A DNA stretch of 64,000 nt, from assembly GCA_024704765.1 (NCBI GenBank), contig JAKMXF010000310.1, positions 620,001 to 684,000 on the forward strand, given 5' to 3'. The first letter of the stretch is position 1, and each line of letters opens with the position of its first letter. Made by a program: the position numbers and the translations under genes. Below the pieces are notes generated by a model, which had not been told where the DNA came from, ran no database searches, and worked only from the letters and a program-made list of their open reading frames with translations. Source of the DNA: Oopsacas minuta. Lineage: Eukaryota > Porifera > Hexactinellida > Lyssacinosida > Leucopsacidae. Positions 23,159-36,014 of this stretch are shown here, piece by piece.

Positions 23159-25216
23159 TATTTTTTCGTTGACAAATTGGAAAAGGTAAACGAACGCGCT
23201 TTGCTAACAGATACAACCTTGTTACATTATTACAGATACACTTTGACAATATTAAACCTCTAGTCAGAAGACAGAACTATTAAATGATACTTTATATTGT
23301 ATATAAAATATTTAGTGTTTGCTCTGTCTTGCATTGTCTTATATTATCGTGATTAGGATACATATCTGTCGTAGTAAGCAATTTTGTGCTGCTAGCCAAC
23401 TCCCGTTATATCGAAGCTCAAGGAACCGCGATAATTCGATATATGTATGTGAACGATGTTACTTCGACGGTATGTGTCCATATTTGTATAATTTGAGACT
23501 TCCATATAAAGCGTGTACTTCCATATTTCCTTGTCCTCAATATAACGGAAGTTAACTGTACTTCTAATAGGCTACATACGGCGCGGTTTATTATTTTGTA
23601 ACCAGTACCCACTCACTTATTATTGCAGTGATAGTAACTGGATCAAATATTCACATTCATACTCACCCAACCAGCCGTGATACCTCCCACTTCCTACCAT
23701 TCTTGTCCCTCTATAAGCACTTGAGACAAACCCTACTAAATGTGTAGTCTGGAGGTGCTCATCCAAGACAATGTGTCTTATATAGCCCCATTAGATACCA
23801 GTAAATTAATCTTCTCTTCTTCCTATTGTAACCAGACAAAGCTATATGAAATTTTTTTTAACATTGGACATTGGCTAGTACCAAACATAAGTTTAGTAGA
23901 ATGGTTACCATCAATTGTATATCAAATATGCAAGATTAATTGATTTAAACTGTGAATTATTTTCTTATGTTTTTGGTCTTTTTTAATTTAGATTTTAAAA
24001 TATAAATTTATCGATGAATTTAAGTACAAACAATATTTTAGGTTAACTTTAATTTGATATATCAATTTACTTTTGCAAATAATTTAGCACACGAAAATGG
24101 TCATTTACCATGTGTGTATATATATATGGGATTAATGCAGGGCTGTAGCGAGGTCATAAAAGTGATACTGCCATCCTGGGTGGATCGTGCGACCTATCAA
24201 AAGGGCGGTCTGTGGGCTTACTGTTAGAATATTTCTGAATTATAGACTCAATAATGGTGGCGGAACCATGGGGGCTAGGGGGCTATAGCTACATAATCTT
24301 TACTGAGGGTTGCTCAGCCCTCTACCTTTTGGGCCATAATCGCGATTAAGCTCATTTAGAACGGTATTGTAAACTTTCCAAATTTCCTGAGGCCTGTGTA
24401 GCCGTATATCCTAACTTGGTTGCTATAAGCAGGTATATTTTCAGTATATTCGTGATGGATGTAACGGAAGTTGACTGTACTGGTGATCCTTAAATTTTAC
24501 TTCAAGTAATGATAGAATACATCAGAATACAAACATATTTGGGAAATTTGAAGAATTATACATTTAGTTATCTATGCATCAATGAAATATATTTAATCTA
24601 GCATGTGTATTGTTCATAACTTTGTACAGCCGAACTATAAAGTAAGGGAGGTCGGAATGGAGAATATTGTATTAATTTCAAGTGAAATGTCCTTTAACCA
24701 GAGCTCTTTGGGGATATTCAATGATTTACGAAATCGAAATTTTCCTGAAAAATCCAAAGATTTCAATTGATCATAACCATAAATCCGTGATTTTACAGTT
24801 TAGCAGTTTAGACAATTTAGAAAAAAAAGTGTGAAAATTTCACTATAGACAACTTTCATACCCGAGGTGCAAATCTCTGACCCAAAATACATTTGTAACC
24901 AATTTTCATGTTAATCGGACTGCTAGATTTCGCACAGCCTCGCGGATGAACGTCGTACATCGTCGAAATCTTATTCACTATAGGAAGTGATGGTCATACT
25001 GGTAATCTGGGATGAACCGATTATATACCCAAAATATGTGATAAACTGAAGAAATCATGAATCATTGAGATAATACCAAATTCTAACTTAACTTGTAAGT
25101 GAATACCGCAGATGTTACGTTATCGAAATTACCATGTTTAGCATTCACAATTGCAGTATATATAAATTTGTTACTAACATTTATTTGATAATTATAGAGT
25201 TTGAATAATATTCAAG
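23159..25216. other. Spacer between OPA1 and WDR33 with element remnants
   Basis: No gene is supported. It holds a pogo/Tigger-like MITE (23395-23558), a lone terminus of the same kind near 24468 (ACGGAAGTTGACTGTA), and an inverted copy of dispersed repeat R2 (about 24830-24960). The WDR33 promoter should be in the last few hundred bases; no clear element was identified. Confidence 0.4.
23395..23558. mobile_element. pogo/Tigger-like MITE (about 164 bp)
   Basis: The left end reads GCCAACTCCCGTTATATCG and the reverse complement of the right end reads CAGTTAACTTCCGTTATATTG. TA lies outside both ends (23393-23394 and 23559-23560). This resembles the 'CAGTCAACTCCCGTTATA' type of terminus used by pogo-like elements. 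The left end has lost the exact first bases. Confidence 0.5.
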
Positions 25217-27406
25217 ATGATGACTGAAAAGTTTGTAGGATTGAGCGCAAACTCACAAATCTCTGCTATCTATGATGGGAAGAAAGCCAGGACTGCAATA
25301 CGTCCTAGAAAGACAGTAGACATGCATGTGACTGTAATACGGGAGCTAGAAACCAGAGTATGGCAACGGGACGCGAGGGATAGACCTTTTGTCCAACCAG
25401 ATGCACTCTACTTCTCAGAGATGACTACACCAGCACAGCTAGCACCTCTTGAAGTTAACGCTATCTGCACTAAATACGTACGTACCAATGCAAACAAAGG
25501 CAGATGTCCTATATTCTGTGTTACCTGGACTCCAGAAGGCAGGAGACTAATCACAGGTGCTAACACTGGAGAATTCACTCTATGGAACGGGATCACCTTC
25601 AACTTCGAGACCATTTTACAAGCACACGACACTCAGGTGCGTGATATGCGCTGGTCGCATGATGACATGTGGATGTTGACAACTGATAATAATGGATGGG
25701 TGAAGTACTGGCAAGCTAACATGAATAATGTACATACTTTCCGGGCTCATGATGAGGCATGTCGCTCTGTCTCATTCTCTCCCACGGATGTTAAATTCGC
25801 TACATGTTCCGATGATGGTACCGTCAGAATATGGGATATGTACCACAAGCATGACGAGCCTGAGAGAGTACTCAAGGGTCACGGATCTGACGTGAAGGTT
25901 GTAGACTGGCATCCAGAGAAAGGTCTTCTTGCCTCCGGCTCAAAAGACAGTCAGCAGCCGGTGATTTTGTGGGACCCTCGCTCCGGAAAGCCTCTCACTA
26001 CAATTCGGGAGCATCGCAACTCTGTATCTGATTTAAGCTGGAACAAGCACAATGGAAATTGGCTAGCCACTGGGTCCCGTGACCACCTCATTAAGCTGTA
26101 TGACATCAGAATGATGAAGAGGGTGCAGGACTTCAGAGGCCACAAACGGGATCTATGTTGTCTAGCCTGGCACCCTATACACGAGGGTATGCTAGCTTCT
26201 GGGGGGTGGGATGGATCCTTATACTTCTGGTCTGTAGGTTGTGAGCAAGAGATTGGTTCTTTCGACACAGCACATGATTCTCAGGTGTGGTCCATCAGCT
26301 GGCACCCTCTAGGACATATTCTGTGTACCGGAAGTAATGACTATACTACCAAGTTCTGGACACGTCATAGACCGGGAGAGGATCTCTCTGAAATGAAGTT
26401 CAATCGAGACAGTGCTGTCGCTGCTCCCAACAAGGAGCCTCTAATCCTTGAAGAGGTGGAGCCAGAACCTATGTCCTTAGATCAGGGCGACGTGCTACCC
26501 GGTCTCTCTTCAGAACAGGAGCTGGACATGCTCAGCTCTCAACACAGACATACTGAAATTCCTAAACGTGTATCCCACCCTGTGATGGAGGAGAGACCCA
26601 GACATATTGAGTCTGGTGCCCCCTCTCTTATGCCATCTCATCTGCAAAGGAACGCTTCTATCCAACCTCAACACATACCGACAGGACAAGGCCCTCCTAG
26701 ACAACACATCGAGCCAGAACCAACCACCTTCCGATCATCTTTCTCATCCTCATCAGAATTATATAAGGAACCAATGGGAACACCACTCCCTCCTATCCCT
26801 CAGAACCCTGTCCCTGGGTTAGGAGACAGTCACATGGGTCCAATGCAAGGGATACCTCCTGGACATCCTGGACATCCAGGGCCTCACGTGCCTCCTCCAG
26901 ATAGCTGGCAGGAGTATGACCAAGGTTACGATGACTGGGAGTATCCTAAAGAGCCTCCTAGACCAATGCCCCCGTTTAATAATCCCCATGAGACTCCATT
27001 CCGATCTTCTTTCTCATCTTCCTCAGATATATATAAGGAGCCTATGGGAACACCCCATCCTCCCCTCCCACAGAACCCAGTTCCTGGATTAGGAGACAGT
27101 CACATAGGCCCGATGCAGGGAATGCCTCCTGGACCTCAAGGACCTCTAGACAACTGGCAAGACTATGATCAAGGGTATGACGACTGGGAGTATCCTAAAG
27201 AGCCTCCTAGACCAATGCCATATAACCCCCACGAGGCTCCTTACCCACTCCCTCCAGGGCATCCCCAATTCGACCGTGAACTAATGTGGGGACATGGACC
27301 CCGAGGTATGATGCGTGGGAGAGGGATGCCTTGGGGTAGGGGATGGCAGGAGGACAGAGGGAGGAGAGGAAAGGGGCCTGGTCGGGGAAAGAGAGGGGGG
27401 AGATAG
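25217..27406 (+). CDS. WDR33: WDR33, WD40 subunit of the pre-mRNA 3' processing complex
   Basis: A 729-codon intronless frame from an ATG. WDR33 (yeast Pfs2) is the CPSF subunit that, with CPSF30, reads the AAUAAA polyadenylation signal in the nucleus. The N-terminal part has a basic stretch ([14 protein letters not shown]) and [13 protein letters not shown], then seven WD40 repeats at about 90-380. It is nearly identical to animal WDR33 in places ([60 protein letters not shown]). The C-terminal third is low complexity and Pro/Gly-rich. It contains an internal duplication of about 90 residues (505-594 and 595-677, each starting FRSSFSSSS and ending in [20 protein letters not shown] or close) and an RG-rich tail. 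Human WDR33 is about 1,336 residues, so the collagen-like tail is much shorter here. Confidence 0.95.
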   Translation: MMTEKFVGLSANSQISAIYDGKKARTAIRPRKTVDMHVTVIRELETRVWQRDARDRPFVQPDALYFSEMTTPAQLAPLEVNAICTKYVRTNANKGRCPIFCVTWTPEGRRLITGANTGEFTLWNGITFNFETILQAHDTQVRDMRWSHDDMWMLTTDNNGWVKYWQANMNNVHTFRAHDEACRSVSFSPTDVKFATCSDDGTVRIWDMYHKHDEPERVLKGHGSDVKVVDWHPEKGLLASGSKDSQQPVILWDPRSGKPLTTIREHRNSVSDLSWNKHNGNWLATGSRDHLIKLYDIRMMKRVQDFRGHKRDLCCLAWHPIHEGMLASGGWDGSLYFWSVGCEQEIGSFDTAHDSQVWSISWHPLGHILCTGSNDYTTKFWTRHRPGEDLSEMKFNRDSAVAAPNKEPLILEEVEPEPMSLDQGDVLPGLSSEQELDMLSSQHRHTEIPKRVSHPVMEERPRHIESGAPSLMPSHLQRNASIQPQHIPTGQGPPRQHIEPEPTTFRSSFSSSSELYKEPMGTPLPPIPQNPVPGLGDSHMGPMQGIPPGHPGHPGPHVPPPDSWQEYDQGYDDWEYPKEPPRPMPPFNNPHETPFRSSFSSSSDIYKEPMGTPHPPLPQNPVPGLGDSHIGPMQGMPPGPQGPLDNWQDYDQGYDDWEYPKEPPRPMPYNPHEAPYPLPPGHPQFDRELMWGHGPRGMMRGRGMPWGRGWQEDRGRRGKGPGRGKRGGR

Positions 27407-27734
27407 CAATAGTATAAGTCATTAATTATTAATGTTGTAGTTTGTTACCATTTTAATACTACAAGCTTTTAGCTATATTAAATTCAAATAACTATTTTGC
27501 AGACATACCTTGTAACTAATCGCATACAAGTAAGAATAAGAATGAGACAGAATTAAATATTTTATCAATTGATGGAAGTACACTGGCTATATATGTTGTA
27601 ATCGATGCATAGATTGCATTTTGTTGCAAAGTCTAGTAATGCGAAACTCCATATAATTTGAATATTAAGAGTGGAATTCAAACTTTTATGAATACTACAA
27701 TAGAACGTGTTTGAACGAATAAACAGAATGATGC

Positions 27735-27775
<41 letters not shown>

Positions 27776-29666
27776 AACAGTATATACTTTGAGCAGTCAG
27801 TAGCCGGTGATATCCTATTGTATTAGCCCTCCCCGAATACTAAGCTAACACACTCGTAGGCACTTTGCCCATATTACCATTCAATTTTTCAGGGTGTCCA
27901 TGGATTTGTTCTTGTATAACTATTGTGTTCCTACTTTATGAGACTCTATATTTTGTTAAGAAATAAATTAGGATATTGATAAGAAATCCGTAGGCATGCT
28001 CATTTTCATTACACTGATCTGGAGAATAGGAAATGTATGACATTCAAGTATATTGTTCTCACTACCAATACATGATATATCGTCAATTCTGTAATTTGTA
28101 TCAGAGTAATACACCGGAGTTGACTGTATCATAACTACGTAGTTTCACATTAATGTATTACTCAGAACCATACACCAAGTGACCTGAATTTGAACCCATA
28201 ACTTCTATTATAAGATTTTCAAATTTGAATATATTCTTGTAAATTTTACTATTTCAATACTCTGCTATGTTTAGAGATAAAATGTTCATCGAAACTACCT
28301 TATTATAGGAAATTAACGCGGATTGGAACAAAAAATTCAGATTCATGAAATTAACGCGAATAAATTTTTAGAGACTAAATTATACAATCCAGGTTTCAAA
28401 ATGTTTAGCAGAGTTTATATCAAAGTAGAATCTTATAAGTAAAGATTTGTTACAGAGGCGCTTCCATTGTACTCATTACCTACTTAATATACGGTTATAT
28501 TTGTCACCAAGAAGGTCATGAAACGAAGAGCCCAGTTTGTAATTCCCGTTCTTGGGTAAATTATACTTTATATAGGTTATTGTGGTATGGCGATTTGTGA
28601 TTCCCACATTTGTGGTTACCAGTTTAGGCGCCATTTAATGATGACGTGATAAGTACATTAAATATAAATTTGAGGCATAAATTCACATCATCAAAACGGA
28701 AAAAAATATTAAGAACACTTATAGAATGTGATATATAATATGAGATGGGTGGAATGAGCAAGAAATATGCAAGAGTTTCTTGTGTAAAAGCAAAAATGCG
28801 AATTACAAACTTGAAATTTATAATGCTTCATAGGAACATATGTTACCGAGGATATCTGTCTATTTAATAAATAACAGACCTAAGATAACTGCAATTTGTA
28901 ATTGTAAGGATTGTAATGTCTGTAAATAATTACAGTTTTTAGTAATTGAAAAGTAATTGTAAGTGTATAGTGACTGTATTATCATTTTATATGTGATTTG
29001 GTTACTACATTAAACATCGTCACTCCTTCTTCTTCTCCTCAAAAAATCTCGTAAAGAAATATATCTTAATTCGGCTGGAAATCGATTCCGAAATCTTCCT
29101 ATTGATTTCTACTTAAAATTTGATATCTCATTTTACATGGGCTATATGTTTTCAGGAATATCGTGCTGCTTTAATCATACTTGCCAAATTCATTATTTAT
29201 TCATTAATAAATGATGACCTATTACAGCTCCTCATGATATCCATCCGTGTATGTAACTTTAACAATGGTCCTTAAATTCCATTCAATTTATACTAGTTCT
29301 TGACGTTATGCAAATATCCTGCATTATTCATAAGCCCAGGAAGCCTATGAAATATGGAAACTGAAAAATTCACTTGACATTTTCCTCAAAAATTACGTGT
29401 ATTCAAAAGAAAGACAACAATTTTGGCTAATTTTACGCCTATGTAATCTAGTGTCCTGAAAAATACTGAAATATATCCGATGTACATGCATAAATAGACT
29501 GTCAAAAGATCAGCTCATTTACTGAACTGGCCTGATCTTACTTATGCAGTGGCCTTTGTCAAGTTTGTTTATTTGCGAGGATGAAACTGCTCCAACCGAA
29601 TAGTTGTTCAACCAAATAGTCGATCAACTGAATATTCGGTTGACCCTAATATATTCAGTCAAATGT

Positions 29667-29754
29667 CATACTTACCAATCCCATATTATGTTTTCCATGG
29701 ATTTCTTGTAAAATCAGGGATAATCCAGGGGCCCCGTGAGGGTTGGCAAGTATG
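29667..29754. mobile_element. 88-bp element of the 6-bp-duplication TIR family
   Basis: Starts CATACTTACCAATCCC and ends GGGTTGGCAAGTATG. It is flanked by AAATGT (29661-29666) and AAATAT (29755-29760), a 5-of-6 match. The termini agree with those at 5600-5797. Confidence 0.55.
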
Positions 29755-29973
29755 AAATATATTTGATCAACCAAAAATATCGTTTGCTAACAGAATGCCG
29801 AATACTTATACTCGGGAAGCAGCCAAATATTGAATTATTTTGCGAATACATTTGGTTAAAACGAGTATTGAACTATTCGGGTGCATCCTTGGTTTATTGT
29901 GATTTAAAACTTTAATTATTTATTTACGTTATGTTCATATACAACGAATAAATTGGGTCCATCTTCATAATCA

Positions 29974-30036
29974 CGATAAATATATTGTTATGCAATATTT
30001 AGGAATGGTAAATATTGCATAACAATATATTTATCG
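29974..30036. repeat. Perfect 27-bp hairpin with 9-nt loop
   Basis: The left arm 29974-30000 begins CGATAAATATATTGTTATGC and the right arm 30010-30036 is its exact reverse complement; the loop is AGGAATGGT. It lies 200 bases upstream of the ATG at 30236, so it could be a recent inverted duplication, a tiny element or a structured transcript. Confidence 0.9.
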
Positions 30037-30235
30037 ATTCCGTAATAAAATATGAAAAAAGATTTATAATTATTCAAGTATCTAATGGAAACACTTTGAG
30101 AAATGTTGTATACTTATCACGAAGCAAAAGTCAAAGCGCCTAGGTATAATAGCCTTGTATCTACGAACTTTATCGAAGACCATATCATTAAATATTAGAA
30201 CTCCTATAAGGAGAACAATTCAAATATAAATATAA

Positions 30236-31255
30236 ATGGCTTCCGCTTCAGCACCTAATATCCAAATTGATGAATCACTAGTTCAGGCTGCCATCCAGGA
30301 TGTCGTAACGCAAATCCGTGCTTTTCGTAACAGATCTCATGAAGATGGAGAACAAATAACTATGCAATCTAATTTTAATGAACTCCTGGAAAAGATTCAC
30401 GATATCCTGACCAAATTAGATCAACTGTCTAGTAAGATACAAGACTTTTCGAAAAGCACAATTTTCCACTCAACCTTAAGAAACTACTTGTCCTCAGATC
30501 ATCCAAATCCTACCGAAATACTGAATGAAATCGAGCGCTACAAGACTTCACTGGAAGTATTTCTCAATAATTTATCTAGCATACACAATTCGTCTAATAA
30601 TATTTTTATAACTCTTGTCCAAATGGCCATTGAAGGATTAGAAATTCCTACTATTGAAGAATTTAGTTTGCCAAAAGTTTCTCTGCCAACATTATTCTTA
30701 AGATCGGCAATTGATGCAACCCAAAGTACACCACAAGATAACAACACTTGTAAAATAGTGAAGTGTCTAATCCACTCACTCGGTGAGAATTTAGCCTGGG
30801 TGAATCAATTTGAGCAACCTTTGAATTTTCTATGTGAAGTTGCCAGAAAAATTTCAATTTCTTTTTTCAAGGAATCAATGAAACTTTCTAAAAAGGAAGA
30901 AGATGCTTGCGGAAAGATTGCTAATATGAAACGGGAAATGGATAAGCTAGGGATCAAAGAGCGTATAGAGAGATTAGATCTTTACATGTCATCAGCAATT
31001 AGGGATAATCCAAGTATTAATGTTCAGTTATCATTGAAGATATGGACATCTTTCCTTTTGGTAAATGAGTCAGTTAACAGCTGTAAAGCTCAACATCCTG
31101 ATGCTAACGACATAGATATTGTCAATGAGTTAATCCAAAATCCACAGTGTGCTGGTTTGGTACAGCCAATTGTTTCTCTCCTAGGATGTAGCTTAGAGGA
31201 AGGATGGAAAATAATACTTGAGATATTCTCACAGCTACAACGTAATTCATCTTAG
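30236..31255 (+). CDS. Hypothetical 339-residue helical protein
   Basis: An intronless frame starting MASASAPNIQIDESL. I do not recognise the family. The sequence reads as mostly alpha-helical, with heptad-like stretches near residues 45-75 (NELLEKIHDILTKLDQLSSK) and 215-245 (KKEEDACGKIANMKREMDKL). It lacks a signal peptide, membrane helix or metal-binding motif. Cysteines are few and scattered. Codon use and length favour a real gene: no stop in 339 codons in AT-rich DNA, and balanced amino-acid composition. There is no close neighbour to hint at a role. Confidence 0.65.
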   Translation: MASASAPNIQIDESLVQAAIQDVVTQIRAFRNRSHEDGEQITMQSNFNELLEKIHDILTKLDQLSSKIQDFSKSTIFHSTLRNYLSSDHPNPTEILNEIERYKTSLEVFLNNLSSIHNSSNNIFITLVQMAIEGLEIPTIEEFSLPKVSLPTLFLRSAIDATQSTPQDNNTCKIVKCLIHSLGENLAWVNQFEQPLNFLCEVARKISISFFKESMKLSKKEEDACGKIANMKREMDKLGIKERIERLDLYMSSAIRDNPSINVQLSLKIWTSFLLVNESVNSCKAQHPDANDIDIVNELIQNPQCAGLVQPIVSLLGCSLEEGWKIILEIFSQLQRNSS

Positions 31256-31856
31256 TATGATATTCTTTAGAATAATTATCATTAATAATTATCATTAATA
31301 CTTACATTGTAGAATGCTAAAATTGGAATTGCTATTTATAGGGCTATAAGTTTAGAGATAATATCATATACAGTAGATATAGCGATGTTATAATTGCATC
31401 GAATTTTCCCGGTCAATTTTACATACCAACTTTATTGGATATAGTGATGCAATATTGACATTGTGAACATGGACCGAGTAATTTTGTAACGAGCAATGAC
31501 GTCTGGTGTCGAAATAAGCGTCAAGAGAGTAAAAACAATCGCGAAAAATTCTCTGACATCCCATACAACTATCAATTACAATCTGGAGAATGAATAATTG
31601 AGAAGCCATAATTTAAGTATCGTGAACATTGGTTCAATGATATAAAGGATAAAGAGAGCTAAATATTTCTAAATCATTGAAACTTCAAGAAAATTCTTTG
31701 AATGTTAGTGAATAAGGCCTGTTGCGTGAGATTTTAACTCATCTATATTAATGGATCATCGATATTGTGTTAGTGTGAGATTTAACTCTTAATTATCGGT
31801 TTTCTTCTAACTGCAGTTTCTTACACATATTGTGAATAATATGGTATGACGTACAT

Positions 31857-32419
31857 TGGGGTGCCTTAGTTGCCCCTTTCATTTGAAAACTTGATTCGCT
31901 TGCAACTTTTTATGCTATCTATGTAGTATTGAGTTATCATATCGAATTTGCATGGAATCCATAATGATTTAATGGTACCGCAAAAGTATTTTGAAATGGT
32001 ACTGGACTTTTATGCTTTTTGTCCGATTTTCTACCCAATTAGGTGAAAATGAAGTTTGATCATGACTAGAGATCTGAAAATTGAGTTTTGTCGGTCAGTA
32101 AAACACTTTGATAACCTCTTGTACAATTTTGAAAATATTAGTGAAAGTCGCTTGAAATCGATGATATTTATCATGCCAGCTCTGACATTAACTATTTTAG
32201 CTAATTTCTCCTAAACTTTACAAGATTGGTTTTCGAATGTTATTCACAGACAATAACCAACCCCAAACTACTCAATTCAAAGCTTTCAGATTTCTAGACA
32301 TGATAGAAATACATTTTTCATCAGAATTGGATGAAAACTGGACAAAAGACGAAAAACCAGAACGTAAAAAGTAGTCAGCGACGTTTGTTTTAGACGAAAG
32401 GGGCAACTGATGCACCCTA
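31857..32419. mobile_element. hAT-like MITE (563 bp), copy A
   Basis: The left end TGGGGTGCCTTAGTTGCCCC and the reverse complement of the right end TAGGGTGCATCAGTTGCCCC are imperfect inverted repeats. They are flanked by ACGTACAT (31849-31856) and ACGTATAT (32420-32427), an 8-bp duplication with one mismatch, as in hAT elements. A second copy at 39276-39803 lacks the left end because it is joined to another duplicated block there. Confidence 0.65.
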
Positions 32420-35400
32420 ACGTATATACATTTTCTGGTATCCCACATTTACCATCGGTTTACGCATGTTTACGCAGGTTTATACTATTCGATTTTTTAA
32501 TACTTTTTCTACAGAGAAAATGTTAGAAAAACATGTTTTTGGCCATAATATATAGAATCCCTTCTCCAAACTAAAAGATGAGCAGAAGAATACGAAGCAA
32601 TTACAAGCTTTTTTCAAGCAAGGTGTGTATCCAATAGCTGTCCTCCAATCTAAGATTACATGTCACGCCAAATGAACTTCAGTGTAAAGGCTTCACAGTA
32701 TGGAATCGGAGAGGAAAACAAACTTTTAAGGGTAAAAACACATGTTCTCCTGTCTGTCCTGTGTTGTTGCTGTTGGAATTCACAATGATTTTATGGAAAA
32801 ACCATAAGAAAGTCCGATAAGCCTGTTGGAAACATGTAGTGATCGTACGGGAATCCCCACAGAAATTCTATACAGGGGAAGGGAAGGGATGGGATGGTAA
32901 TGTCACGCTATTTTGAGAAATGGTCCGACCGGACAAAATATGGCAACCTCGAAAGGTCCCTATTTTTATTATATAAAATTGCTCGTCATGATGATTATTG
33001 CAGGCTTTAAATGGTTACCGAGGCCAAATGGGACACTGTAATAAATTCACTCAGTTTTCCGGTCACTAGATCATGAATTTTGACTAAATTCAGAATTACA
33101 AATACACTGTAGGTAATTCATAAAATGTATAAGTACACACAAATCCCTGGAAAAATCTCTCAACTACAGGGTACAAATAAAAGTAGATAAGTAATACACA
33201 AATAATACAATTAGAAGATTGAATTGTAACTAATTGGAAAAATATCCATGAGAGCTTATACTTGTGTCGTGTACTTTGAGGTCGGTAACTTGGATGAGTT
33301 TGGTCTGATAGGCTTAAATCGAATTGTACTGCTTTGACATGATACAAACACGCGAGCAGACACAGACCAGCACATCGGGGTTGCCATAAGAAGGGCATTA
33401 TATTACTATCATGATATATTTGGTCCCCAATAGTAGATCCGACCGAACCATATATGGCGTCATATATGTCCCCCCCCCTGACCCCTCTAGTGCAATGAAT
33501 CCAAAGATAATAAACATAGAAGTAAGGAACTATTTCTCTATGCAATAGTTGTCATATTAGCAGACATATTATTAATTGCAGTTAGATCAATGTAGTATAC
33601 GTGTATACAGGAACAAATATTACTATTCCAATGAAGATGAGCAGAAGATAGCGTAGTACAAGAAGTGACTTTTTGAGAACGGTGTATTGAACTTGTTTGT
33701 CAGGATAATCTACTTTAGGCAAAAGTTTTTGTTTGATACTGGCATCTCCCAAATTTGCATTCTGTAAGACTTTATCAAAAATCTTTCTCCAATCATACAA
33801 ATACAGAATAAGAATCTCCAGCAAAGCTGAAACTAAGGAACCCGCAGATGGCATAAGAAAATATCCTACTGCCCTCCATTGGACATAGAAAGATAATAAA
33901 AGGCCAAGAGGAGTTGCTATCAATAGATTACACACAAACTGAATTAGCGTTGCATATACCTGGAGGGAACAAGCCGTTAGGATACTTCTTATGGCAGTTA
34001 ATATATCTGTTACAATGCAAATACTGAGAATTCGAATTCCAAATTCAATTTTCACTCTCATCTCTTCGATGGATGTAAAAGGTTGGAGAGAGGTTCAGCT
34101 AAAGAGAATGTCAAAACCCCAAAGCAACACTCAAAGAACACCAGATATAGAATTGCTATTATCGTTGTTCGCTTTGCCGCTTGTAAATTGCCTCCTCCAA
34201 GAAGATTTCCAATTCGAACAGATGTTCCAACTCCATAACCTATAGAACCCGCTAACGTCACACACCAGATTGTGTTCAGAATTCCCAACATTGCAAATTG
34301 CTGAATATCTTTAAGGATAAATCCTATGAAAACAATCGGAGCAATCCTAAAAATAATAACATCTAGCATTAGTTGTGCTAAACATGCTGATCCATATTTT
34401 AACATATGACACCAACCAGTGAGAAATTCAAACGACCAACCATTAAAAATCAAGATGTGAATATTTGTCAACTTGATGTAGGAAAACGCCAAGACAGCAA
34501 CTATATTTGTACTAATAATGTAAGCTAAACCTACACCTTGTATATCTAGTGGTATCACAACAACTAGCAGATATTGTAAGCAGATATTGCACACGTTCCC
34601 TGCAACCATGATACACATAATAGAATATACGATATTCTGAGATTGCAGTAATCCGTTTGCTAGTTTGTAGTATATGAAAGCTGGATAACCAAAACAGAAC
34701 ATCGTAGTGTACTGGCCAGCTCCTTTTGCCAGCTCTATGTCTCCAGTGATGTAGAGAATTACAGGTGTCACACCTATCCAAACACTCAACAAGGGAAAAA
34801 AGCTGAGTGATGCGATTAGCAGAGCTCTCATGAAGTAGGTTCCTACTAATATGTGGTTGTAAGCTCCGTGTGCCTGGGAGCACAGCGTACACATACCAAC
34901 AGTTATTCCTTGCATTATTGCGTATGCTGTGATTCCTATAATTGTTTGTCCAAGATAGAGAGCGCTAACCTTTCCGCTAATGTCCGCCCCAGATGTACGA
35001 GAGAGGAATATCGTACCTGTTTTTACTTGAATGGCATCGCTAAGGAGGCTAAATGCTCCAACAATAGCGAGCTTGTTCAAGTAGTATAATTCATTCAAAG
35101 TATATTTAATCATGTTTAATACCAAATTTCACTTTATTCTAACAGACTTGATTTGCTCTATAAAGTTGTTTTACTTGTAAATTTATTCGTATAGAAATTG
35201 AATTTACATTTATATACATCAAAATACACAACTAACGAAACTATAGTATATTCAGGGTATTTAACCATGGATTACTTCAATTTATTAAATTTGAAAGGCA
35301 ATTCCAATATTTTCGATGATATAAAGTTTGGTACATTCTGGCTGGAATAAATGTATTATTGATAGTCAATAATTGATACTAACTATATAATCAAACTATG

Positions 35401-36014
35401 ACCTCATTTGATTTACCAACAACAGGGAAATATGTCTCAAACATGTGCCATTTTCTAGCTCTGTTTATCGAACGCTGGTGCGAGACTTGGCTCAATGATA
35501 GTCACGAAAACTCCTCACTTATGCCTAAAAGATACAAGTTAGTTCGACGCGATAGAAATAATGGAGAGAAACACGGAGGAATACTGTTGCTTGTTAATCA
35601 AAATTCTTCTCGATGATTTCGTGAGAGACGATTTTCCTATAGGTATTCTCATGTAGGAATTCCGATAGAAAGAAAATAATTCCCAATCTGATGGCAACCC
35701 TGAAAAAAGAATATATTCATCTCAAGAGAATGTATAAGAATTCTCATATATGTAATTCCCATGGGTTTTCCATATGGGAATTCCCATACCCACGGAACCC
35801 TGGTATATATATAGTCTCGTCTCGTCTCGTTACTTTTAAAGGTGACTGCTGTGGGACACTTTTGTATAATTCATAATTTATTGAAATGGTTTGACGTTGC
35901 ACATTCAGCAATTTCCCGAATGTACAATGGTTAAATTATATCCTGATTACTTAAAAGTTTAAATACAAATCTAATGTAAATCTGAAAGAATGAAAAAGAG
36001 CGAGATTTGAGCTC
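31889..36014. repeat. Segmental duplication, copy A (blocks X-Y-Z)
   Basis: Block X is 31889-33540 and matches 39276-40900. Block Y is 33541-35831 (the MATE gene and about 700 bp upstream of it) and matches 43191-45482. Block Z is 35832-36014 and matches 39050-39229 and 45483-45660. Y differs at only about five positions over 2.3 kb. X differs at about 17 positions plus a 23-nt deletion in the second copy. Here X runs straight into Y, while in the other copy they are separated by 2.3 kb. Confidence 0.92.
33582..35113 (-). pseudogene. MATE transporter, copy A, single-base frameshift
   Basis: The sequence is nearly identical to the intact gene at 43231-44763. The first part is open from the ATG at 35113 to 34058. 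At 34077-34082 the copy reads TAAAAGG where the intact one reads TAAAGAGG. This one-base loss puts the end out of frame after about residue 346. The rest (33582-34061) is still open in its own frame, with just one visible substitution (Asp for Gly near KIF-KVLQ). The break therefore looks very recent or is a sequence error. If real, the product would lose the last third of the membrane helices. Confidence 0.8.

Larger units (their letters stand above)
27407..30235. other. 2.8-kb gene-free stretch
   Basis: No coding region is recognised. It holds likely WDR33 polyadenylation signals (AATAAA near 27718 and 27961), a pure (CAA)n run at 27734-27774 (about 13.7 units), a small TIR element (29667-29754) and a perfect hairpin (29974-30036). 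The rest is AT-rich single-copy-looking sequence. Confidence 0.45.

Noticed and set aside
34058-34080. Programmed frameshift in the copy A MATE gene
   Set aside because: The near-identical intact copy needs no shift, and the site is not a known slippery sequence with a downstream structure.
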